From: Buxus sempervirens | Lineage: Eukaryota > Streptophyta > Magnoliopsida > Buxales > Buxaceae | Length of the DNA: 64,000 bases | Direction of reading: 5' to 3' | Assembly (NCBI GenBank): GCA_947561395.2 | Contig: OX387184.1 | Location: 41,902,766 to 41,966,765, forward strand | In this document: piece after piece, positions 55,846 to 64,000 of the stretch | Layout: every line of letters begins with the position of its first letter | How positions within the stretch are numbered: the stretch's first letter is position 1 | Program-made: the position numbers and the translations under genes | Notes under the pieces: model-generated | Seen by the model: the letters and a program-made list of their open reading frames with translations, nothing else | Databases searched by the model: none | What the model was told of the DNA's origin: nothing

Positions 55846-58800
55846 TTGCTTTTTCTTCACCAGGTACAATCAATTGCCATCATTGCTCCCGTGACTAGAT
55901 CCAAAGCCCGAGCCATGAATATTGAAGAAAATCAAGCTCAAGCCACCGTACCTGCTCAGGACTTTGCTCAGCTGCAAGAGCAAGTGGCCGGTCTGGCCAA
56001 AATGTTGGGGGACTTATTGGCGGCTCAAGCCCAACAGGCCCAGGTCCAAAATCAAGCGTCAACTTCCCATCAAGCACCGCCACCTCAAGCCTACGTTCCG
56101 CCTCCGGCTCAACCCATGCCTGAGCCCGTCTCTGAACCGGTCCCTGAACCTATCCTGATCAGGGAAAACACTGTGGAATCTGAGAAAGAAATAGAGAAAG
56201 AAAAAGCCAGAGAAGAGATGGAAAGAAAACTCTTGCACAAGATAGAAAGAATCCAGGAAGAGCTTAAGGAGGTAAAGGGGGGAAACAGCTACGGAGGTAC
56301 CACCTTCGATGACTTATGTATGTACCAGGATGTATGCCTACCGGCCAAGTTCAAGTGCCCGAACTTCGACAAATTTGACGGCACAGGCTGCCCTATGAGC
56401 CACTTGAAACTATACTGCGGGGCCATATGCCAATTTGGCCGGGATGACGGCATATTGATCCAACTCTTCCAGAGGAGTTTGACAGGGTCGGCTCTAAGGT
56501 GGTTTGCCACGGTGGACCATGGAAGGATCAGGAGGTGGAAGGACTTGGCCGACGCCTTCTTGGATCAATACAAGTTCAACTCTAAGATCGTGCTAGACCG
56601 ATACGACATGATGAGAATGAGGAAGGGAAAGGAGGAGTCTGTACGGCAGTATGCTAAGAGGTGGAGAGAGGCCGCCTCCCAAGTCAGGCCGCCTATGGTG
56701 GAACCTGAAATGATCTCAACGTTTATGGGCACACTGGGGCAGCCTTTCTACAACCATTTGGTGGGGCAGATCACCACCAATTTTGCAGCCCTGGTACAGG
56801 TGGCAGACCAGATCGAGGAAGGGGTCAGGTCAGGAAGGCTCATTGACTACTCTACTTTGACTGGGCAATCTGATTCTGCCGCTTCCCTGGCACAGAAGAA
56901 GGGAACTGGGTTTAAGAAGAATGGAGCCAGGAAAGAAGGGGAAGTGAACCTGGTACAAGCTTCCCCCGCCAAGAAACCACTCCATGTCAACATATCCGCA
57001 GCTCAACAGGCCCAGCCAACCCAGCAATTGTACCAGACCCCGCACAATGTCAATTTCTCCCCCTCCGTACCTGCAAATCAGAGGAGGGCCTTTACCAAGG
57101 AAGAGAAGGATGCTTGGATGGCAGCAAGGAGGAACAAAGTTTTTACTCCCTTTCTTATATCTCTTTCCCAATTGTTACCAACCCTGCTGAAAGGGGAGTA
57201 TGTGACACTGAAGGAGCCCAACCCAAATGCCTCGAAGGGGAGGAATTTTGATCCAGTCATCACTTGTGACTATCACATGGGTGCACCGGGGCACTCTATT
57301 GACACTTGCTGGATGCTGAAGCATGCGGTCCAGGACTTGTTGGACCAGAAGGCCCTGGTTTTTAATAATGCTGCGCCCGCCACATCAGGAAGTGATATTG
57401 GGCAGAACCCTCTGCCTTACCACAATGGGGCAAGCCCGTCCAACTCCATCACTGCCATATCCACCACGAGAAGGGCCTTTGACCCATCTCAACTTATAGC
57501 TCCCGTGGGGACCTCGGTCAAGGTCCATTTCTTCCAAGAGGAAGAAGAAGAGGAGGTCAATGTGGTCTCCCAAAAAAATGATCATACTGCTGAGGACATT
57601 AGCTCCTCTCTGAACCGGGTCTCCTCCCTCATGGCCTAGATAAACATTGCAAGGCCTCCTCTGGTCTTCAATTGCAGTCCACCCACCTATACTCCAGCCA
57701 AACCATCAAAGGCTCCATTGGTCGTCAACCTTGACCCCACTACTGCATCCATCACCTCTTCAGTTCCATCAGCCACATCTGGGTCCAAACTTCAACCCAT
57801 GGTTGTAGATATTCCAGCTTCCTATAGTGTCCCTAGACCGGCCCATACATCCCGGTCCAAACTCCAGTAATTGGTGGTCAGTGTCCCCAAATTAGCCTAT
57901 TCTGAGGCTACTGTACCATGGAATTACAGCGAGGGAGTCACGACTACGGTTCCAGTGGTCAGGAACTAGAACCAGGAGGAGGTGAACCTCATGACGAGGT
58001 CGGGGAAATGTGTGGAAGGAGTAGAGAAAGAAAAAGAAATAGAGGTGGAGAGGGAGAGAAAAGAAACCGAAGAAAAAAGAAAGATGAAAGGAAAGACAAA
58101 AGTGGGAGAAAACACCCTCAGGGTGCAGAAAATGAGGTCAGACCTCATAAAAATTATAAAAAAAAGTGAATTCAATCTTGTGGATCAATTGAACAAAGTC
58201 CCGGCTCAGATTTCAATACTGGGCCTTTTGCTAAATTCTGAAAAGCACAGGGACGCATTGTTAAGGGTGCTACAGAGTGCACATGTATCCCAGACCATCG
58301 ATCCAGACCAACTAGGCAAAAAGGTTGGTCAAATCTTGTCACATAATGTGATAAGTTTCTTCGAAGGTGAGATAAGCCCAGGTGGGTGTTATCATGTTGA
58401 CCCTTTGCACATCACAGTGCTTTGTAAGGGCAGTATGATCGCACGGGTTTTAATTGACAATGGGTTGGCGTTAAACGTCTACCCGCTAATCACTTTTGTC
58501 AAGCTTGGTCTGGATCAGTCAAAAATCAAGCAGAATGGGGGGATAGTGAGAGCTTTTGATAGCTCTAAGACACACTCCCTAGGGGAGATTAAACTGCCGG
58601 TCACAATCGGACCGAATATCTTCAACATAACATTTGAGGTGATGGATATACCCGCAGCCTTCAATCTGCTCCTAGGAAGGCCGTGGATACACTTGGCTAG
58701 GGCAATACCATCCACGCTCCACCAAAGGGTGAAATACATAAGAGGGCAAAGGGTGATAACAGTCCTAGCTGAGAATTTGGTGCCTCCTATTGTGTCACCT

Positions 58801-59465
58801 GATGTACCCTTAATAAATGTGGACTTAACTGTCGACAAGATTGCGTTTCACTCATTTCAGTTTGAGACGGTTAATTTCATACCTGGGGGGTGTGAGAAAA
58901 AAGAAAAGAAGGAGACTACTGCAGAAAAGATGGTGAAGAAAGTGATGGAGAAATACCACTTTCACCTGGGAATTAATTTGTAGGGGATGTTAGAACCAAT
59001 CAGGGCCAAGAAGCTGATCCCTAAAGTAGGGTTGGGATTTAAACCTCGAGGCTGGAGGAGGATGAAGTATGAAGAAGGAGAGAACAGAAGCAAAGGAAAA
59101 TTCCCTCATTTAAGGGAAAGTTTTCCAAAACCCTCTTGCATCATCCAACTGTCTCCCCCAATGGACCAATCCAAGCCTCCATACCGCAATATCAATCCTT
59201 ACCAAAGGCCTTCTGTTCCAACCTTGCAACCATACAACCCATCTTCTATACTGGGAACATTGGGCGGGCCTAGGCCATAGCCTGAACAGCAGGTGGACTT
59301 CTCTGAAGATGTCGGTGCATTCTTCGCCATGACTGAGGGCGATAAGACATGGGCAGACATGGACCTGCCATTCATTGACTGGGTAGCAGTGAAGGTTCCA
59401 GATGAGGTGATATCTGGACTGGGCCCCGTAGAAGAAAAGGGCAGTACCCACCCGGTGATGATGGC
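55846..59465 (+). pseudogene. Tat gag and protease frame, with stops
   Basis: One frame with stops at 57637-57639, 57868, 57967, 58981-58983 and 59278-59280. Gag: coiled-coil-like N-terminus, then the retrotransposon gag domain (FKCPNFDKFDGTG, FQRSLTGSALRWF, about 56340-56830) and a zinc-knuckle-like C-x2-H-x5-H-x4-C near 57260-57310. The protease region is about 58400-58700, with LIDNG at the catalytic site followed by Leu, and LLGRPWIH. The first Met may be 55846 or 55915; TTCTTCACCAG at 55853-55863 looks like a splice acceptor, which would favour 55915. The frame continues across the solo LTR into 62543. Confidence 0.85.
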
Positions 59466-60244
59466 TGTAAGCACCTTATTTTTTTGCACCCCTGGAATTG
59501 CTGAAAATGAAAACCCTGGCAGAAAGTCAAACCCCGAGGGGACAAAAAGTTGACTTTTTGATTAAGTGATATTTGGTCACCTTGCTTTATATCATTGGAT
59601 AGAGAATCTTGACACGATTCCAACGCAACTGAGTTTGCAAGAATCGGAGTCCGGATGAAGGTTCTGCGGGCGGTCAAACTTGGGCGAAGCCAAAAGTTGA
59701 CTTTCTGCCAAAATCCGATCCAGAGGCCTTGCTTTATACCATTGGATAGAGAATCCCGACACGATTCCAATGCAACTGAGTTTGCAGGAATCGGAGTCCA
59801 GATTAAGGTTCTGCGGGCGGTCAAACTTAGGCGAAGCCAAAAGTTGACTTTCTACCAAAATCCGATCCAGGTGCTTACCTCTAGGTCATGGGATAGAGGG
59901 CTCCGATACGATTCGAATGCAACTAAGTTTGCCTAGATCGGAGCCCGGATGAAGAAAATATGAGCCGACAAAATTCCCGAGCAGCAAAACCGGCAAACTG
60001 TCCACGTGGCAGAGAGCTGCACACGTGGCGAGTTGCGCAGGAAAATATCTCAGGGATCAAATCCATAAATATCCAAACATTCAAAATATCCCAGGGACTA
60101 AATCTGTAAAAATCCAAGAATATCGGATTAAATTGAAAATAACCAGGAACTAAATCCGAAAATTCGGATTTTCCGACCAAACGAGCAGCCGCATTAATGG
60201 TTTTTTAATCATTCGGTCGCTCGCGCGAACGTGGCAGGGGGTAT

Positions 60245-60303
60245 GCGCTCACCTTGAGGTGGGCGCCAAACTCGGTGGATACCCTCTGTCCTCTTCTATA
60301 AAG
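60245..60303 (+). promoter_or_regulatory. Inverted repeat and TATA box of LTR C
   Basis: GCGCTCACC and GGTGGGCGC separated by four bases (60245-60266), then TATAAAG at 60297-60303. Confidence 0.65.
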
Positions 60304-60954
60304 CCGCGCAAGGTTTCATTTCCAGGGGTTGGGGAAAATTTTGGTTGGAGATTTTTTCTTGGGTTGGGCATTTTCTGGGTTCAGGATTTTGAAGAAAAAG
60401 ACCAGACACACACGCCCCCCTCCCTTCCTCTTCTTCCTTGTCAAATCCGAAGGTCGTGCTCTTGGTGTGAGAAGAAGGAGGCTCCGGCAGCAGCTCGTGA
60501 GCTCCAGGGAACCATCCGGCCTGTTCTACAAAGGTTCGGAACCAAGGTGAGATCACTCTCTGTTATTGTTTTAACATGTAGAAATCGAGCATGTTTTCCA
60601 TCTCAGCAAGTTATTTTATGTTTTGGTTTGCTTGATTCGAAGGGGGAGCATGTTCCCCATGAATTCTCCATCCCTGTTGTTGTAACCCATAAAACCCCCT
60701 GTTCCCTTCTTCATAATCATGTTCTGTTAGTTAGGGTTTCGATTTCGGAAGTTTATTCATGTTTTGTTAATATTGTGTTTCGGATTTGTAAGTTTCCAGG
60801 GAGATTTGAGTGATGAGTGGTGAGGATATGTTAGGTTAGATTAATTTCCATTTGTGTTTAGAGGTCTTCTGGGGTTCCAAGGATCCCCAGAAAGTGCTTA
60901 CAGAGCTTTAAAACCTTAAAAATGGAGTTCGGAAAGAAAAAACAGGGAATCAGG

Positions 60955-61165
60955 GCTTGGCGCTAAGCTCGCACCCACTTAGTTTGGGTGCGCTGAGCTC
61001 GCGCCCACTTGGCGCGGAGCTCGCGCCCACCTGGCGCTGAGCTCGGGCCCACCTGGCGCTGAGCTCGCGCCCACTCATTTTGGGTGCACTGAGCTCGCGC
61101 CCACTTGGCGCTGAGCTCGCGCCCACCTGGCGCCTAGCTCGCGCCCACCTGGCGCTCACTTCATT
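60955..61165 (+). repeat. 22-bp word array in LTR C
   Basis: Units of the type GGCGCTGAGCTCGCGCCCACCT. AGCTCG starts at 60966, 60996, 61018, 61040, 61062, 61092, 61114 and 61136. Steps are 22 bp except two of 30 bp, where an extra eight bases with TTTGGG are inserted. It lies about 670 bp downstream of the TATA box. Confidence 0.85.
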
Positions 61166-61292
61166 TTTTTTTGTTTTTTTGCTGTTTTCGGTCCGCCCAT
61201 TTCGCACCAACTACCTGAGGTTGGCGCCTACCCCTAAAACATGCCGAATTGATATATTTTTGAAAAATTCCAAAAATGCCCTTTACTGTACC

Positions 61293-61423
61293 GCGGGGGG
61301 GCTTCGCCCCCCGCACCCCCACCCCTTTGTTCGCTACGCATTAACTAGTTCCTTGGTACGGGGAGGTACCCCGCCCCGTGGGCTCCGCTTCGCTTCGCTC
61401 ACAGGGGCCCCGGGTACCTCCCC
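61293..61423. repeat. GC-rich hairpin cassette in LTR C
   Basis: Hairpin 1 (61293-61314): GCGGGGGG and CCCCCCGC around GCTTCG. Hairpin 2 (61360-61423): 12-bp stem GGGGAGGTACCC / GGGTACCTCCCC, followed inward by CCCC/GGGG and GTG/CAC. Base composition is unlike the rest of the LTR, and the cassette is absent from the related LTR at 31521. Origin unknown. Confidence 0.75.
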
Positions 61424-62542
61424 TTGGACCTAGCATAATGAGCTAGTCCCCCCTTGCTAAGTATTAATTTTGATATGCTTCTGTGGCCTATATTCTGTAA
61501 CTACTTTTGCTAAGTATGGGTGGCATTCTTAAATCGAGCCAAATGAACCAATAGGGTTTCCGGGTCACCCCGAAACCCAACATGGGACTTGGACCCTCGG
61601 TCCAACATGATTTCCAGTGGGCCTTCCAACGGGGCCCACCCGGCCCAATAAACATGTATGCATGCAACTTAATCAAGATAAAGTGAAATTAACCGATTAA
61701 ACCAGGCGGGCCAAACTTAAGGCGGTCCACCCGAACCGGACTTGTGAAATTGATGCATGAAATGCGTGGTTTGGCCGAGACTACAGGTAGGGCCTATCGG
61801 GCCCACTAAGCCCATGAACCCAACCAACTTAGGGTTTCAAAACCCCAACTCAGGAAGTCTTGGGTTTTCAAGCCCAAGCCCAGGTAAAAGGCCCCAAGCC
61901 CAACACTTGGCCATTTTGGCACAGATAAGAAAGATAATCAAAACCACTTGGCAACCAACTGTGGGGGCCACCCAAGAGCCCACAAGGCAATCCCGGCCCA
62001 CTTTTGACATGGAATCCACTTAACTAATCCAACCTGAACTTCAAAATAAAATCAATTCAAAATTGAACCAAAGTCCAAAGGGCCACACTTGGCCCGCCAA
62101 GGAACATATGGGCCACACTTGACCCACCAAGGGATACCATGGGCCTTCCAACAGGGCCCACCCTACCAGACCCAGATCATCCTAATTAAAAAGATAAAAT
62201 CAAGTAAAGGGACCCACACCACTTTGGCGATCCCGCCAGACTTAATCCAATTTCATGCTGGTATAGGAATCGGGTGAGTGAGAGACCAACTGAATTGACT
62301 CAAACCAGGGAAACCTATGGGACCCGTCACTTGACGGGGTGGACTGGGGTGTCTACGGACTTCCCCAAACCGCAACCGAGAACCTACCTAGAATCTCAAG
62401 CCGCAGACCAAGCCTTAGTAGAAGAACTTAGGCACCCAGGTGTCTGCCTGCACCCCATCAGGCAGTGGCGACTCCAAACAAATCCCGAGGCACTCCTCGT
62501 TTCGCGGGCGCCTCGTCGTGCGACCGAAATCCGGTGCGCACA

Positions 62543-64000
62543 ATGGCATCGGATTCTGGGTTTGAGGAGCAGGCTTTCCCTATTTCCCCAGCTCCCAAAA
62601 ATTTTGTATTGAACAATTGGGAGGAAACTCCCCTTACCTTTGAAGCAGTGTTTGTTTGGCAAACTGACGCGGCTTCCAAAAAAAACTCCAATAGTGGAAT
62701 GCCATTTCCCTGAAGGTTCTAATGAGCCTTCGTCTTCAGGGGAATTATGTTTAGAAGGCTCACAAAAAAACCAAAAAAATTTTTCTATTTTTTCTAGAAA
62801 ATTTAAATTTTTCAAAAAGGTCCAAACCACTTATGAACCATATAAGCAAACCGAATTGGACTAGGTTGAATATGACTTCGACTTTGAGCTCGACTTTGAT
62901 CTCATGGGGATCGAAGAAGAGACCGAGGTCGAAGAAGAAGACGTTCCAAAAGAAATTGAGTATCAATTAGAACGTCATGAAAAGGGGGTCCAACCTAATA
63001 TTGAGGAGACTATTTCAATAAATCTTGGGACCGAAGATGACCCAAAAATAGTAAAAATTGGGCATGTTTATCTAATGTGCAGCGTGTTGAAATAACACAG
63101 TTCTTGGTAGACTACAAAGATGTATTTGCTTGGTCGTATCGAGACATGCCGGGGTTGGACACTGACATGGTGGTGCACAAGTTGCCAATTTTGCCAGGGG
63201 TTAAGCCAATCATGCTAAAGCTGAGAAGATTGAAACCTGAATGGACCTTGAAGGTCAAGGACGAAGTGGTAAAGCAATTCTAAGCAGGATTTTTGGCAGT
63301 CACTACGTACCCTGAGTGGCTCGCAAACATAGTGCCGGTACCAAAGAAGGACGAGAAAGTCAGAATGTGCGTAGACTACAGAGATCTGAATAAGGCAAGC
63401 CCAAAGGATGATTTTCTGCTTCCACACATCGACATTCTGGTCGATAATACTGCGGTACATAGCCTATTTTCATTCATGGATGGTTTCTCGGGATACAATC
63501 AGATCAAAATGGCAAAGGAAGATCAAGAGAAAATAGCGTTTATCACGCCTTGGGGCACCTTCCACTATACAGTCATGCCATTTGGGCTTAAAAACGCTAG
63601 GGCAACATACTAGCGAGCCATGACCGCACTATTCCATGATATGATCCATAAGGAGATGGAGGTCTACGTGGACGATATGATTGCCAAATCGTGCAAAGAG
63701 GAGGACCACTTGATCAATCTGAAGAAAGTGTTTGATCGACTCAGAAAATACAGTCTACGGCTTAACCCGGCTAAATGCGTCTTTGGGGCTACATTAGGGA
63801 AGTTGCTGGGATTTATTGTGAGCCGAAGAGGAATTGAAATCGACCCGGCTAAAGCCAAGGCCATAATCAAAATGCCATCACCCAGAACAGAGAAGGAGGT
63901 TAGGGGCTTTCTTGGAAGAATTCAATATATAAGCCGGTTCATAGCACAACTCACTGCTATCTGTGAACCAATTTTCAAACTTCTGAGGAAGGATAACCCG
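62543..64000 (+). pseudogene. Tat pol: linker and reverse transcriptase, continuing past the window
   Basis: The frame resumes with ASDSGFEEQ after the solo LTR. An acidic linker follows (to about 63060), then RT from 63077 with WSYRDMPGLD, MCVDYRDLN, MDGFSGYNQ, VMPFGLKN and YVDDMIAKS (about 63663-63690). It is broken by frame changes near 62690-62710 and 63075, a TAA at about 63281 and a TAG near 63611. The closest sequence in the window is the pol at 9-3608. Confidence 0.88.

Larger units (their letters stand above)
59466..62542 (+). repeat. Solo LTR, family C (3077 bp)
   Basis: Starts TGTAAGCACC and ends GGTGCGCACA. ATGGC flanks both sides (59461-59465 and 62543-62547), and the gag-pol frame resumes exactly behind. 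Contents: modules starting GATAGAG at 59598, 59745 and 59892 (147-bp steps), two G-boxes (60003, 60022), an inverted repeat GCGCTCACC/GGTGGGCGC (60245-60266), TATAAAG (60297), a 22-bp word array (60966-61141), a GC-rich hairpin cassette (61293-61423), a GGGCCCA-rich region and TGGCGACTCC (62466). It is related to the solo LTR at 31521, mainly in the first and last thirds. Confidence 0.94.
49657..64000 (+). mobile_element. Tat family-B retrotransposon, plus strand, incomplete at window end
   Basis: In order: 5' LTR (49657-52146), tRNA-Arg-type primer site (52149-52166), long leader with two repeat arrays (to 55845), gag-protease frame (55846-59465), solo LTR insertion (59466-62542), linker and RT (62543 onward). 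The element continues past the window. It is inserted at the ILGL motif of PMD gene 2. Without the solo LTR the visible part is already over 11 kb. Confidence 0.88.

Noticed and set aside
60259..60813. 184-codon ORF in LTR C
   Set aside because: Lies across the TATA box and transcript start of a solo LTR, has no domain, and includes intron-like and T-rich stretches.

Overview
The window reads as nuclear DNA of an angiosperm, most likely a eudicot. Everything recognisable is plant transposable-element sequence: Ty3/gypsy elements of the Tat, Athila and Tekay/Del-like lineages, CACTA, Mutator-like, LINE and Helitron remnants, and plant-mobile-domain (PMD) open reading frames. No host gene, rRNA, tRNA, CRISPR array or bacterial-type feature was seen. 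I cannot name the species.

Layout, left to right. 1-7803: 3' part of a decayed Tat element (pol, 3' non-coding region, LTR family A). 7804-19095: a mosaic of Tekay-like LTR and gag-pro-RT fragments, a CACTA tip and CACTA protein exons, and a LINE tail. 20063-36672: one Helitron helicase gene on the minus strand, split in three. It is interrupted by a complete Athila element (20165-30078; 5-bp target duplication, two LTRs of 1609 bp differing at two seen positions, intact 1764-codon gag-pol) and by a Mutator-like foldback element (30479-35577; 9-bp duplication), which itself holds a solo LTR (31521-35476; 5-bp duplication). 36678-41461: a Tekay-like LTR that truncates the helicase and is broken by a foldback element and a solo family-A LTR (38901-41294; 5-bp duplication). 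41462-49656: 3' end of a minus-strand Tat element (family B) with two PMD genes antisense to it. 49657-64000: a plus-strand Tat family-B element (LTR, tRNA-Arg-type primer site, repeat-rich leader, gag-protease, start of RT), interrupted by a 3.1-kb solo LTR (59466-62542; 5-bp duplication). The nest is up to five insertions deep and gives a relative chronology.

The most unusual signal lies in the non-coding DNA. Each LTR family carries its own CpG-containing short word, arranged as inverted or phased repeats with exact spacing. Family B uses a 27-bp inverted repeat every 39 bp. It occurs in the U3 of both LTRs, in the 5' leader, and directly upstream of the TATA boxes of both PMD genes. Family A uses a near-palindrome every 28 bp, Athila CGAACG words 11 bp apart in triplets every 61-62 bp, and the 3.1-kb solo LTR a 22-bp unit. 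One Tekay-like LTR has four hairpins with a nearly constant loop and different but complementary arms. I read these as family-specific protein-binding or structural arrays. By analogy with the VANC proteins of Arabidopsis VANDAL elements, they could serve control or anti-silencing of the element; that is inference.

Pseudogene decay follows a pattern: many in-frame stops are TAG or TGA where C-to-T change of CAG or CGA would explain them, as expected for long-methylated repeats.
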